A stretch of DNA of 32,051 bases from Mycoemilia scoparia (GCA_027575805.1 JANBPU010000182.1:1-32051), one strand, 5' to 3'. Counted from the stretch's first letter, positions 1 to 9,913 are shown. Notes: generated by a model not told the origin, from the sequence alone. A program made the numbers and translations.

Positions 1-68
1 CATATTATTGTCTTTAATATCTCGTATATTAACATTCTTTTTTGTTTTCCAATAATTTATACCATTAG

Positions 69-332
69 GGTTCCAACGATGAATTTTTCATCAACATCAG
101 CGGACACTACACCAAACCCAAGAATTCCAGTGGAAGTCATGTCAGTAGTGAGGATCTTGAAGTGGTTTCTTTCAACCAAGATTTTGGCTCTGGCTGTGAC
201 CAGGAATTAAGTAAAGTGGACTTCCATTTTTCTCTTACAACCACACACTCATTCACCTATGACTTCTATCTGGGATCCAAGGATGGTGACTACAAAGGTT
301 TCGCTTTTATCAATGGTATAGCTCTACCTTAA
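69..332 (+). CDS. 3'-terminal exon of an unknown, possibly secreted protein (partial)
   Basis: An 87-codon open frame runs from a good 3' splice site (CCATTAG ending at 68) to TAA at 330-332. The same frame has a stop at 66-68, so it can only be entered by splicing at that acceptor; the 5' part of the gene lies left of the window. The peptide is rich in Ser, Thr, Asp and aromatic residues, carries one Cys, and ends with the pattern YDFYLGSKDGDYKGFAFING, which looks like a beta-sandwich or carbohydrate-binding type surface. I do not recognise the family, and I infer an extracellular location only from composition. It could also be the end of a longer enzyme. Confidence 0.6.
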   Translation, partial: GSNDEFFINISGHYTKPKNSSGSHVSSEDLEVVSFNQDFGSGCDQELSKVDFHFSLTTTHSFTYDFYLGSKDGDYKGFAFINGIALP

Positions 333-1441
333 TGAGACAATTATGTAGAAGACAAGATTTCTGAGTTTAAGCCATCCCAGTACTTGGCGATTTAGGAACC
401 TGGAAGCGAAGGCAATGACAGAAGTCTAGCCCAGGAATGTCATTAGTATCAAAAAACAAAAATTTCTTTTTTGTTTGAACTATTGGCTAGTTTGGAATTT
501 CAATTCATGGTGTATTTGTATTTATGCAAAATTTTCCTCTTTTTTCAATATATAATAGTGTCATTTTTCAAATAATACAATAATGTATTATTGATAAACA
601 GTACATGGTCAAAATTCTCTTGTGTGATAACTGTGGGCTTCGAACCCTGATCTTTGGTTCTAACAGGTTATTAGGTTTGGTCTACCAGAATTATAAGGAA
701 TCAATTTTTTGAAATCGAGCTAGATTTTGAAAATATTGAAGGTAAAGTCGTAGATCCAACTAGATAAACTAGGCTTGGTTCTTATATCTAAAAAGGCTTT
801 TTATTATCAGATGCCATTTGTTTCAGATCTAATATTTTCATGTCTTCTTCAAAACAGTTGACTTGCACAAAGTTGCATTTGGCCAGAAAAAAACCTTGAT
901 AAACCAACCAATAAACAGAAAATTTCTTTACTGGGCTATTTGTTGGCCAATTTGCAATTTTTTTGACGTAGTGCTAATGCAGAGAGGAGGGGGGGAGAGA
1001 AGAACAGAATGCCTTTGGTTCATTAGCTTGCCTCTATAAAGAAGTAGATATAAATCATGTTATCGACCAAATAGTGGTAAAAAGTACATGATTAAGTTGG
1101 GTGGCACTTCTTTCTATTTTTGTTCTACAATAAAAATAATAAGGATAGCAACAAAGAGTGGGTGAAACTGGATACCTCGATAAAGGAAACAGATATGTGT
1201 TTTACAAATCAACAATTTACACCATTTTGCTACATCCCTAGATGTCATAATTTCCAAAAAATATGTATATATTTTCCTGCCCCTGGTCCAATCGTACACA
1301 CCATGTGATTTAAAATCCAAGAGAACCCATTTTTATCTATAAAGTGGTTGGATGTGTATTTAGGGTAATCAACTATATTAAACATCCTACTCTAAAGTTC
1401 GATTATAAAAATACAACAACAATAATAATAATAATATTTTC
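333..1441. other. Intergenic, AT-rich, no gene seen
   Basis: There are only short chance open frames on both strands (for example around 1114-1320), without splice signals or recognisable motifs. A tRNA-B-box-like GGGTTCGAAGCCC occurs on the minus strand at 634-648, but no cloverleaf forms around it. Confidence 0.6.
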
Positions 1442-1571
1442 AGATTTCACTAGTGATCAAGTGTGATGTAGGCAGAGATGGGGGCTCATAGGTTTTGGCC
1501 TTATCACAAGGCATTTGATATGCAACTCCTGGGGACCCTTTTTGTCCGAAGCCTTGTGGACCTTGACCAAA
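1442..1571 (-). repeat. Interspersed repeat R1, copy 1
   Basis: Read on the minus strand this copy starts with TTTGGTCAAGGTCCACAAGG and ends with TTGATCACTAGTGAAATCTG. It aligns over its whole length (about 130 bp) with the copies at 26045-26172, 31156-31290 and 31907-32041. The most conserved part is the end, TGATCACTAGTGAA. This copy is open in one frame across its length, which may mean that the repeat derives from a coding region, but no protein family is recognised. Confidence 0.75.
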
Positions 1572-2160
1572 TGAAAAAAAACACTACACGCAGTAGTGTA
1601 TCAACGTATCAAGAGAGACCTTGAACAGAAATGGCTGGAGAGAAGCATGGTGAAGTGGCATTTTGCTGTTTATCGGTATTCAATGGGAACAAATCAAGTG
1701 GGCCAAGCGTGTAGAAAAAAAAAGGCAATGGAATGCCATTTGAATGGATGGCAGTATAAACATTATTTAATAGTAGCGTGCTGCTGCTTTGGTATAGCAA
1801 GTGGCATTTTGCATATTAAATGGTCGACACAATTCAACTTGGTTTGCTAGGAGGCTCATTCGCTGAGATTTGCTTTGATGAATTATGGATAAAATTGGTG
1901 TTGATATTGCAGCTACTGTGATTGAAAACCCAGTGAATTTGAATGAGCTGAGCTCATAAACAATAATCGCGCATGAGTTTAGTGAAGATAAACCCAGGCT
2001 AGCATTCAATATTATGTACAACTGATATAGATAAAATCCCCTTTAAAATAACAATCACCAGTATTTTAAATATAGCCATTGCCTGTTCTATCTTTAATTG
2101 TGTTTGAACTATATTACAACACAGATATAATTTAGTGTGATATATGTTTTTTTATTTCCC
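1572..2160. other. Spacer between repeat R1 and the 5S gene
   Basis: No convincing gene is visible. Open frames of 60-84 codons on both strands overlap each other and lack motifs. The last 25 bases hold a TATAT box (about 2140-2145) and a T-run directly in front of the 5S rRNA gene, which may be part of its upstream promoter. Confidence 0.5.
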
Positions 2161-2280
2161 GAATTGCGACCATACAAACGAGAAAATGTCGGTTCCCGTC
2201 CGATCACCGTAACCAAGCACGTTATGGCCAGGAGAGTACTGCTGTGGGGGACCAAGCGGGAACACCTGGTGTTGCAATTT
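2161..2280 (+). rRNA. 5S ribosomal RNA gene (dispersed copy)
   Basis: The 120 bp match the 5S rRNA pattern, with recognisable segments such as GGTTCCCGTCCGATCACCG, AGTACTG, GTGGGGGACCA and GGGAACACCTGGTGTTG. All five helices can form: I 2162-2169 with 2272-2279; II 2170-2173 with 2224-2227 and 2177-2180 with 2220-2223; III 2190-2193 with 2206-2209; IV near 2238-2241 with 2256-2259; V 2228-2232 with 2265-2269. A T5 pol III terminator follows at once. The segment around 2208-2218, where fungi usually have GAAGTTAAGC, reads GTAACCAAGC here; it overlaps box A of the internal promoter. The copy could therefore be a mutated pseudogene, but the intact helices favour a real gene or a young copy. No other rDNA is nearby, so 5S is not linked to the main rDNA unit here. 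Confidence 0.85.
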
Positions 2281-2282
2281 GC

Positions 2283-2287
2283 TTTTT
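2283..2287 (+). terminator. RNA polymerase III terminator of the 5S gene
   Basis: A run of five T residues starts two bases after the 5S mature 3' end, as expected for a pol III termination signal. Confidence 0.65.
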
Positions 2288-3091
2288 GCTCTATTTTTCT
2301 ATCCTACCTGCTAGTTGATTTTTAACATATAATTTAAAAGCTATATTCAGAAAGTATCTGCTAACAATCTTCATAAAATTAAAGGTGTTGAGTATAATCA
2401 TATCTTGCAGCTGACTTTTCTACATTTCCATTCTTTAGCACCAACATGATCACCTGTACTTTATCAACTCAGATTCGTTTTTTATATATGATACACTTGA
2501 TTGAAACACTCATCCTTTAACTGATCATCTGAACAGGCTCACTTGGATGGATAAACTCTACCCAAAGCACAGGCGATGAAATAGATGCAATTCAATTCTT
2601 TCACTATATTTTCCCTCTACAGCCAAAATAATGTTGATTATTTAGATTTATGGATGTCCAAAGTAGGTGATTCACTATGATAATATTTAATGTCACTTGG
2701 GATTTCTTTGATGAGATGGTCAGATGGAGCAGAGTCACCTCCTGCACAATCTCTCAAATGTAGGGAGTGTTCTCACAAGTAGGAATCAGCTGCCAATTCC
2801 ACAAAGAGACACTTTTAAAATCAAGACATTCGACTTGAGAACAGCTGAGGAATCTCAGCAGTCACAGAGTGGAAAAAGCAGTGCAGTTGGCACAGTTCCA
2901 TGTGAAGTTGAAAAGTTCAACTATCTGAGCTGTTGTAAGAAGCTCCAAAAATGTATAAAAGGACCTGCTATTGCCTCAATAAATTCACCTTTAACTCTTT
3001 TTCACACACTCCAATGTTTATCAAAACAATTAAACAAGAAAAGGTTAAAAACCACCAACTATCACCTCCCAACCCTAGTAATGCACTAGGA
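2288..3091. other. Spacer with a long open frame of doubtful meaning
   Basis: An open frame of 121 codons (2724-3089, +) is present. It has no recognisable domain, and its second half overlaps a repeat (2921-2970) that recurs at 3730-3778, so I do not call it a gene. Nothing else is supported. Confidence 0.4.
2921..2970 (+). repeat. Direct repeat with TATAAAAGG core, copy 1
   Basis: A segment of about 50 bp (TATCTGAGCTGTTGTAAGAA, then TGTATAAAAGGACCTGCT) recurs in the same orientation at 3730-3778 with substitutions. The shared core TGTATAAAAGGRCCTGC resembles a TATA promoter. The pair flanks a reverse-transcriptase-like relic, so they may be decayed terminal repeats of one element. Confidence 0.55.
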
Positions 3092-3345
3092 CTATGTGGG
3101 TGTGCTAAACAGCGCCATGACCCGCACGAGGTCTATGAACCACCCAATGGTGGTGGGGGAGAGTCCGGGACAATTTGGAAGAGCTACTAGCTCCCACCCC
3201 AGTTTGAGGGATGAACCCAAAAAGGCCATCGGCCTTTTGTTTAAAAAGTTAATATATACGAATGGTCTCGTGCTGAGACCAGTATTGTTTGGCAATGAGA
3301 GCTAAAACAAAAATTTAATTAGATGGAATATAAAAAACAACCGAA
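3092..3345 (-). mobile_element. Degenerate reverse-transcriptase-like fragment (retrotransposon relic)
   Basis: Minus-strand translation gives KFLF, stop, LSLPNNTGLSTRPFV and then an Asn/Leu/Lys-rich helix-like stretch ending near RPMAFL. This resembles the LPFGLSTAPxxF motif of gypsy- and especially DIRS-type reverse transcriptases, where a helix with K and P follows. The fragment contains a stop and has lost the catalytic YxDD part, so it is dead. The same DNA also contains several perfect short palindromes (3139-3154, 3181-3193, 3220-3238, 3263-3281), so a structured RNA is an alternative reading. The call rests on one short motif. Confidence 0.4.
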
Positions 3346-3729
3346 CTCTGGAACCATGCACAGAAAGTGCACAGAAATCAAATGTGATTTCAGGTTGCAA
3401 GTTTTTTGTTCTTTGTATATACCCATTTAGTTGTTATAATTCTATACCATGGCCAAACACTGTGACCACGGTGTTGCATTTTAAATTTATTTGTTGATAT
3501 TTATATAAATAAATTGTCAAAAACCATTTGTTTATGCAAATTCAAGGCTTTACTAGCCATTACAATAAATGTATGACATTCTCAAATGGTAACATCGATT
3601 GAGTATGAACATAATTTCAAATATAAATACCATTAATATTTACAGTGGTTAAATACAACGCAGTCATGTCTTGATGATATCTCTGTGGCCATTCTAATTC
3701 AAAACTTCATGTGTACCCAGAAGATAAAA

Positions 3730-3778
3730 TATCTCGGCTGTTGTAAAAAACATTGAAGTGTATAAAAGGGCCTGCCTT
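3730..3778 (+). repeat. Direct repeat with TATAAAAGG core, copy 2
   Basis: Diverged second copy of the repeat at 2921-2970 (TATCTCGGCTGTTGTAAAAA, then GTGTATAAAAGGGCCTGCCT), about 0.8 kb away in the same orientation. Confidence 0.55.
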
Positions 3779-3828
3779 CATCAAAGCATTTATCCTTATC
3801 CACTCCGCAATTCATCATATGCGTAATA

Positions 3829-3926
3829 ATTTTTGAAGGGTACCTTTTGGTGGCCAACGATTAAAGGGGCAATTACAGCCAAATGGGTGATCACCATTTG
3901 TTAGTAGATGGTCACCCTCCAAAAAT
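3829..3926. mobile_element. Small terminal-inverted-repeat (MITE-like) element, copy A
   Basis: The ends are AATTTTTGAAGGGT and ACCCTCCAAAAAT, near-perfect inverted repeats about 98 bp apart. The left part (GAAGGGTACCTTTTGGTGGC, then CAACGATTAAAGGGGCAATT) recurs at 19222-19298 with the same end sequences. It is too short to code for anything, so it would be a non-autonomous element. No clear target-site duplication could be read by eye. Confidence 0.6.
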
Positions 3927-4209
3927 AACTACCCATATGCTAAAATCGAAAAAGAAATTTAACTATTAACCATATATATTTTACTAAAACTTCAGAGCAA
4001 AACTTTAATAGAGATAAAGGTGGGAATTGTTATCATTGCCAATTTAATTAATAGTTTTTGTAATATCCAAATATATTAACAATAGCTAATACGAGTAAAG
4101 GTATAAATAAAAAAGTCATTATACAATAATGATTATTACAAAAATATGAGATATCTTTCATTATCTAGGATATCCATGTATAAAGGCATATGGGTAGGAT
4201 GTTGATACA

Positions 4210-5101
4210 TTAGCCTTTATTTTTCTTTTTACCCTTTCTGTTAATGAAAAGTGGGCTATTATAATATTCCTTATAGGAAGGTAGTGATGGTGGTGGTGGT
4301 TTAATTGGAGTTTCGATTATCTCGTCTGAGTCAAGTGGCGGTGTTAGCATAACTTTTTGGCTTAATCTATCTTTTTCCTGCTGCTGCTGCTGCTGCTGCT
4401 GATAGGGATAATGATGGTTATATTTTTGTATAGGTTGAGCTGGTGTCTCCTTAATACGACCATTGGAATCAACATAGTCGAATAAGCTAATTCTGTTAAG
4501 GTTTCTGTTCAGAGACATCAGAGAAGAAAGTGGAGGTGGTGGAGAGCTTGGAGGTTTATTCAGCAATTCACATTGAATGAATAATGTAAACATGTTTTCT
4601 GTAGATCCTGCTTCGACCATAGATGCATTAACATCCAGTTGGGTGTTTTTCTTCAGCATCTCTTTATATTCTAATATTGCGTTGGAGATATAGTTGAAGT
4701 TGCTTTTGAGTAATTGAGCAGCAGTTTTTGCGTCCTCCGTATTTCCAATTTCTAAGCATAATGCTTGATTATCAAATATTAGTTCAATTCCATACTTCAT
4801 CTATATAAAATATTATAACGTGAACTTGGTGTTAGTTTAATGTTGGTGGAGATGGAAAAGTGGTTTGGTTGATATATATTATTGGTATATGAAAAATATG
4901 TGAATGACTTACCATACGGTCGGACCACCGCTTATTGATTAGCATTTCTTTTTGATCTAGAGTCAAGGGAATCAACTGGGAGGCGAAGGAGTCTATAATT
5001 TGATCATACTTGAATATCCGTAATAAGATATTTTTCCTATTCCAGCTTTTATCTGTTATAATAAATGTGCTGGTATATATAAAATCCTCGATTTGATACA
5101 T
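4210..5101 (-). CDS. Unknown two-exon protein with proline-rich and polyglutamine tail
   Basis: Exon 1 is 5101-4913 (63 codons from ATG) and exon 2 is 4800-4210, joined in phase 0 over a 112-nt intron (GTAAGT..ATAG), giving 259 residues. The first ~120 residues alternate beta-like and helical segments (for example YTSTFIITDKSW, then ELIFDNQALCLEIG, then an amphipathic helix), reminiscent in plan of a PH-like fold, but I do not recognise a family. The rest is low complexity: a Pro/Ser segment (near 147-157), a run of eight Gln (CTG repeats on the plus strand), PPPPS and a basic KGKKKNKG tail. There is no signal peptide or membrane segment. Exon 2 also begins with ATG, so a shorter 196-residue form is possible. 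A similar-sized orphan gene lies upstream on the same strand. Confidence 0.7.
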
Positions 5102-5830
5102 TGTTGTTTTAGTAAAATTAAGGGGATGTGTATGATAAGGATTCTATAAAGTGAGAGATTTTATGTGTGTATTCATAGTTGTACGAACTCATGTATGCCG
5201 CCATTGCCCTTTTTATAGCGCTTCCAGCCATGAGGAAGAATCTCATTATTAAGATATGCTGGGTTAGCAGCTATAGCTAAACAGCATCCTGCGTAGCAAG
5301 CACATGACGAAGCAGTGGTCATTAACAGAAATCAAATTATTTATGGTGTAGTGGGACTTCACATTGGCTTGCCTCATGAGCAATCGCCCCCTCCCCTGCT
5401 GCGGCAAATACTATTGATATCAAAAATGCTAGTTGTGGCAAAGCTCAATTAAGCTGCATTATTTAAAATCTATTCGTTTATATGATATCTGTATCCAATT
5501 ATAATAACAGTGTCATGTAGATGCTTATGTAGATGCCTAATATCACGGGTTGAGTCGGTGTCATATCACACTACCTTGGAGTCAACTAAATTTTTAATAA
5601 ATTAAATAGATCTTTGATGGCTAGTTTATGGATAATTAGGTCAATAAAGCAATAAATTATAAATAGCTTTAAATGTGATTCATTATTGTATTTATAATCG
5701 ATATCGCAAAAGTAATATAAAATAACTAATTGAATACAGTTCATATCCTGATAGATTGCAATATTTCTCTTATTTTTGTGCTTTCTAATAATTATGAGAA
5801 CCCTTTTTGGCAGCTTTTTTCATTCATGTT
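5102..5830. other. Spacer between two orphan genes
   Basis: No exon-like frame is visible on either strand. An imperfect hairpin lies at about 5259-5286 (GCTGGGTTAGC pairing with GCTAAACAGC). The region probably contains the promoter of the downstream minus-strand gene and the 3' end of the upstream one. Confidence 0.5.
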
Positions 5831-6261
5831 TTACTTTATACAACTAATTTTAGCAGCAAGGGATTCGGGGTTAAATGCATGGTATGAAATCTGGTTAATA
5901 AAATTATCAACCTTTTCGCCAGCTACCCGAGATTCGGATAAGCTATTAACAGTTTCTGTCCAGCAAAGTTTCCCTTTATATAGTACCACAATCTGGCAAT
6001 GGTACATATCCTATTAACCAATAAAACAGTAGTATAAAATCAATACATAGACATCTTAGAGCCAACTTAAATAAGAGGATATAGCCCGGCATGTTTACTT
6101 ACATTGCCCCTTTCTGCTCTAAATATCTGATTCATGATCTCTTTACTCCTGGGATTTCTGTCAAAAATATCTTTGATTATTTTATAATAATTTCGGAAAC
6201 CTTGGTGGTCAAAAAAGTAAACAATTTCTAGGAATTCAGGAATATAAATTATAGACGACAT
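5831..6261 (-). CDS. Unknown small two-exon protein
   Basis: Exon 1 is 6261-6103 (53 codons, starting MSSIIYIPEFLEIVYFFDHQ) and exon 2 is 6010-5831 (59 codons plus TAA). A 92-nt intron with GTAAGT donor and TTAATAG acceptor joins them in phase 0. The 112-residue product is not low complexity: exon 2 reads as a compact strand-rich segment (YHCQIVVLYKGKLCWTET) followed by an amphipathic helix. Without the splice the frame ends after 64 codons, so the gene is easy to miss. I do not recognise the family. It could have further 5' exons, since the ATG context is ordinary. Confidence 0.6.
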
Positions 6262-6580
6262 TTGTAGGTTTTAATAAACTATTTTATTTGTCATAACTCA
6301 TAAGGTATCTTTAGGGATAATATACAATGAAATAGTGGCATGGAAATTTTGTTTTGCAACAGAAGGTGATAAATGAACAAAAGAAAGTATACAAGTATTA
6401 GTAGTAGTAGCAGTGGTAAACCTGCAAAAAAAGGATTTGTTTTTTATAAAATACCATGTAGAGATGTGTTGTAAATTTAAATAGACATCAACAGTTCTAT
6501 TTTTGAGCATCAAAATCTAAATGCAGGCAGATTAACAAGTGTCCCTTATTTTTTGATATTTGAATGACCATGGCCTCATT

Positions 6581-6611
<31 letters not shown>

Positions 6612-7680
6612 TCGCCCTATCTAACAAATTTGAATTAGTATTGGAGAAGGGAAGTGGGGCTCGGATATTTTTTTGCATGAACAGCAGAAAAAAAACTCCA
6701 AGGGTGGTCAGTGCCACTTTTCTTGCTAGGCTTGCCGGTATTTCCGAAAAGCCAAGGAATAAGATTTTGTAAAGCGATGGATAATGAAGTGAAGGGAAGG
6801 CTGTTATGAACAGGTGGGTCGTTTATAATGATAGCCATGGGCAGCGCTGTTAACCAATGTCACCGACATTGTGGAAGATAGTGGTCCCCTTATTCTCTCT
6901 ATCTATTCAGCTGCAATTTTCAAAGCTATGTGTAGTTCCAAATTAACAACCAGCTACTGTAAAGCGTGGGAGAACAAAGAGGAGGGGAGCTTTGATTACG
7001 GAGATCAGTAGAACACAAACGAGTTGTTGCAGCAATATGAAAAATTTGATTGGATGAAGGTCATTCATCTGATAAGTCATTACAGTGAAATTCGTTCTTT
7101 TTCTTGGAGTGGCATTCGCATAGTGGGAACAGGCTTACTTGCTGGCTGTTGTTGTTGTGCCTCTATGCCAGTGTGGATGCTGAATATGTGATCTGGCGTG
7201 TAAATCAATTAGGAGCAAGAGGCTTGTTTTTTTTAAGGGGGCATGTGGTGTCGCAAAGGGGCACCAGCAGCAGAGATGGAGAAACAGCCAATGTCATCAC
7301 TTGTTGATCATACTTGGCACATGCACATACCCATATTTCGTTAACTGATTTATTTTTCTGATGGAATCATTCCATTTGTTTATCTGTATTTGCTCTCTAT
7401 CTTCCAACCACTCGCCCACACAGATACTTTTTGCCCCGTATTTCCGTGTCTTTGTCATAAAGTGAGTCAGCAGCATAAACAACTAACTGATTCTTCTGGG
7501 TTGTTTACCTATAAAAAGGTTGTGTATGTAGTCAGATGCAGTTTTGTTTACTACCCTTTCTCTTTCTTTCACCATAATTTCCTTCAATCTATTTAATTGG
7601 TTTTTCCAAGCACAAGACCCACAGCACTAATATCCTCCTACCTTGCATTCTTTTCTTAACACCAGAAAATACACTTCAGT
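6262..7680. other. Long spacer upstream of sulfite oxidase
   Basis: No supported gene. Open frames of 60-71 codons on both strands lack motifs. It contains a (CA)13 microsatellite and a perfect 7-bp hairpin (CAATGTC 6855-6861 with GACATTG 6865-6871). The last ~150 bases are pyrimidine-rich and lead into the sulfite oxidase ATG, as in fungal promoters. Confidence 0.5.
6581..6606. repeat. (CA)13 microsatellite
   Basis: Thirteen uninterrupted CA units in non-coding DNA. Confidence 0.95.
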
Positions 7681-8988
7681 ATGCCCTCGATTCCAGCTAA
7701 AGGAGTAAAGGATAACTCAAACTATGAGGACGAACCTCATGACGAGCGAAACTACTCCGATCTTATTATTCGCACACAAAAGCCCTTCAACGCAGAGGTC
7801 AAGTTAGACAAGCTAATCAAGTCTTATGTTACTGACACAAAGACACATTTCAAACGAAACCATGGCGCGATACCTACAATAGAGAGTGATAAATACCAGT
7901 TAGAGGTTGATATAGGTGACATGGGAACTTCTGGTAAATCCAGAAAGCAAATAATCAGTCTGGAGCAAATCAAGAATTACCCCAAAGTCAAGGTAGTCGC
8001 TGCATTGCAGTGTGCAGGAAACCGCAGAGATGGCCAGGCCAAGGTCAAACCAGTCAATGGTGTTATTTGGGCAGCAGGAACCATATCAAACTCACAATGG
8101 GAAGGGGCCCGTCTACGTGATATCCTAGTCTCGTGTGGCATTCCGGCCGATCTTTCAAACGAATATTACGCAGTGCCCCGCCACTTGGTGCTTGAAGCAT
8201 ATGGCCTGGCATCAGACGATGAATGTTATGGTGGATCAATTCCATTGGCTTGGGCTATGGATCCACGCAACGATGTCCTTGTTGCTTATAACATGAACGG
8301 ACAAACCATGCCACGCGACCACGGCTACCCTTGCCGTCTGGTCGTACCTGGTGTTATTGGTGCAAGATGGGTCAAATGGCTACGTCAGGTTTCTGTTGAG
8401 CTCGAAGAATCATCAAACTATTATCAGCAACGTGATTACAAGATTTTGCCTCCACAGGCTGGCAAATCTAACTGTGACAAGTATTGGAAACTGTTCCCTG
8501 CATTGCATGAATTTAATGTCCAGTGTGTCATCTGCTCGCCCCAGGAAGGCAGTGTTATTGCTCAAAACAAGCCATGCACATTTAAGGGATATGCCGTAGC
8601 TGGCGGTGGTCGTCCTATTGACCGAGTTGAGATTTCTTTGGATGGTGGGAAGACATGGAACATGGCGAAGCTGTTTGGTATTTCTGGAAGTTCACCCGAA
8701 CTTTATTCGTCTTTGGTAAATCGTGATGTGTGTCCAGAGTCTAATACAATTCCTGACAGCCCAAGCCCAGTCGAATCAGGGCAAAAACACTGGTCATGGA
8801 AGCTATGGACATACACTATTGACAAAGTTCCTGTAGTATTTAACAACGGTACTGTCGAAGTGATTAGCCGTGCCTGGGACAGCAGTGGAAACACCCAGCC
8901 AATGACAACAACATGGAACTATCGCGGTGTTATGAATAATTCGTGCTTTAAAGTTTCTTTAAAAGCTACTCCTTCATCGAATCTTTGA
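7681..8988 (+). CDS. SUOX: Sulfite oxidase, molybdenum type without haem domain
   Basis: A single-exon 435-residue protein. It oxidises sulfite to sulfate at a molybdopterin cofactor. The Mo-ligand cysteine is in ALQCAGNRR (Cys111); other family motifs are FKRNHG (57-62), WEGARLRDIL (140-149), RDHGYPCRLVVPGVIGARWV (212-231) and QQRDYK (249-254). The C-terminal dimerisation domain covers about 275-425 with RVEISLDGGKTW (315-326) and the late WNYRGVMNN. There is no N-terminal cytochrome b5 domain and no mitochondrial presequence, unlike the animal enzyme; the length and layout match plant and fungal forms. The last three residues are SNL, the peroxisomal PTS1 signal of the plant enzyme, so a peroxisomal location is likely (inference). 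The first in-frame ATG follows a pyrimidine-rich leader. Confidence 0.93.
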   Translation: MPSIPAKGVKDNSNYEDEPHDERNYSDLIIRTQKPFNAEVKLDKLIKSYVTDTKTHFKRNHGAIPTIESDKYQLEVDIGDMGTSGKSRKQIISLEQIKNYPKVKVVAALQCAGNRRDGQAKVKPVNGVIWAAGTISNSQWEGARLRDILVSCGIPADLSNEYYAVPRHLVLEAYGLASDDECYGGSIPLAWAMDPRNDVLVAYNMNGQTMPRDHGYPCRLVVPGVIGARWVKWLRQVSVELEESSNYYQQRDYKILPPQAGKSNCDKYWKLFPALHEFNVQCVICSPQEGSVIAQNKPCTFKGYAVAGGGRPIDRVEISLDGGKTWNMAKLFGISGSSPELYSSLVNRDVCPESNTIPDSPSPVESGQKHWSWKLWTYTIDKVPVVFNNGTVEVISRAWDSSGNTQPMTTTWNYRGVMNNSCFKVSLKATPSSNL

Positions 8989-9913
8989 TTACCCATTTAT
9001 TGATATAGAACCATTTCTATTTATTCTGCATTGTTTTTTCTTGTTTCCCTCTTTCTTTCTTTTGATAATATAAACACACATCATTAATGGGGCTAATTAT
9101 AATATGAAAGTAGTGTTGGGTTTCTTCGTTTTTCACTATTGAGATGTTTACTAATGTTATAAGATAATCATCATGGTTTTCGATTATTCGAATTGCCAAT
9201 ATACAGTTGGTCAGAGATTATACATGGCTTTAGATAAAAATTGGGATTTTTCATTTTATTGCATTTCAACTCGATAGTAATAATGATAATGATGATAGGA
9301 TGTTTTAATTGATAAGATTAAATTTATTTCACTTTTGAGGCTAGTTGTAATAGTCTAAACGAAGCCTTTCAATTTAATATCAATTCTTATTTAGAACCAG
9401 TTTATTCTCCTGAGAACAGATTGAAAACCACATACATCAACAAGGTATATACCAAATTAAAAAAAGTCTAGTTGGGCCATATTGTGCTTAGCAAAGGGCC
9501 AACAAAGACAATCAGCAGACGCTGGCTCCATGGCACTCAGCTGCTCTTTCCACTTTTCTGGGCCTGTGGGGGGGGGCACTCATTTCACATGAATTTCAAG
9601 GCCATGCCCTTAGACAATGTTTGGTAAAGGTTTGTGAAGACTAATGGCTATAGAAACGAACTTCCCTATATTGTTTTATATGCAGCAGGAACTAAAAGAA
9701 AGAGAGAGAGAGAGAGGAGAGGGAGGAATTCATTGTTCACACCCATAACCAGAATAGATTTTCATTTCCACTGCCTCTACCTTTTTTCATTACGTCGTTG
9801 AAAAGCTTGACCAAATATATATTTGCATTGTAGTATATCCTTGCCAAAAGGGTAGTATATATTCAACATTGTCGTCATCACATGCCAACTCTTTTACACT
9901 ATACATATGTATA
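8989..9913. other. Spacer and 5' region of the FHA gene
   Basis: No gene seen. It contains the sulfite oxidase 3' end, a run of nine G (9568-9576), and an (AG)n tract at about 9700-9715. The reading frame of the next gene is open back to 9869, but that upstream part has no ATG. Confidence 0.5.

Larger units (their letters stand above)
3346..4209. other. Repeat-rich spacer, no gene
   Basis: This stretch holds the second TATAAAAGG repeat (3730-3778) and the small inverted-repeat element (3829-3926). The rest is AT-rich with no open frame of note. Confidence 0.55.

Noticed and set aside
600..700. tRNA-like B box (GGGTTCGAAGCCC on the minus strand)
   Set aside because: The T-arm pairs over only three bases and the candidate anticodon loop lacks the invariant T33; no acceptor stem forms.
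1596..2021. Overlapping 84-codon frames on both strands
   Set aside because: They overlap each other on opposite strands, lack motifs, and border repeat DNA.
2724..3089. 121-codon open frame as a gene
   Set aside because: No recognisable domain, overlaps a dispersed repeat, and no promoter or splice context supports it.
9869..9913. Upstream extension of the FHA protein by 15 residues
   Set aside because: The extension begins with TTG, not ATG; the first ATG in frame is 9914.
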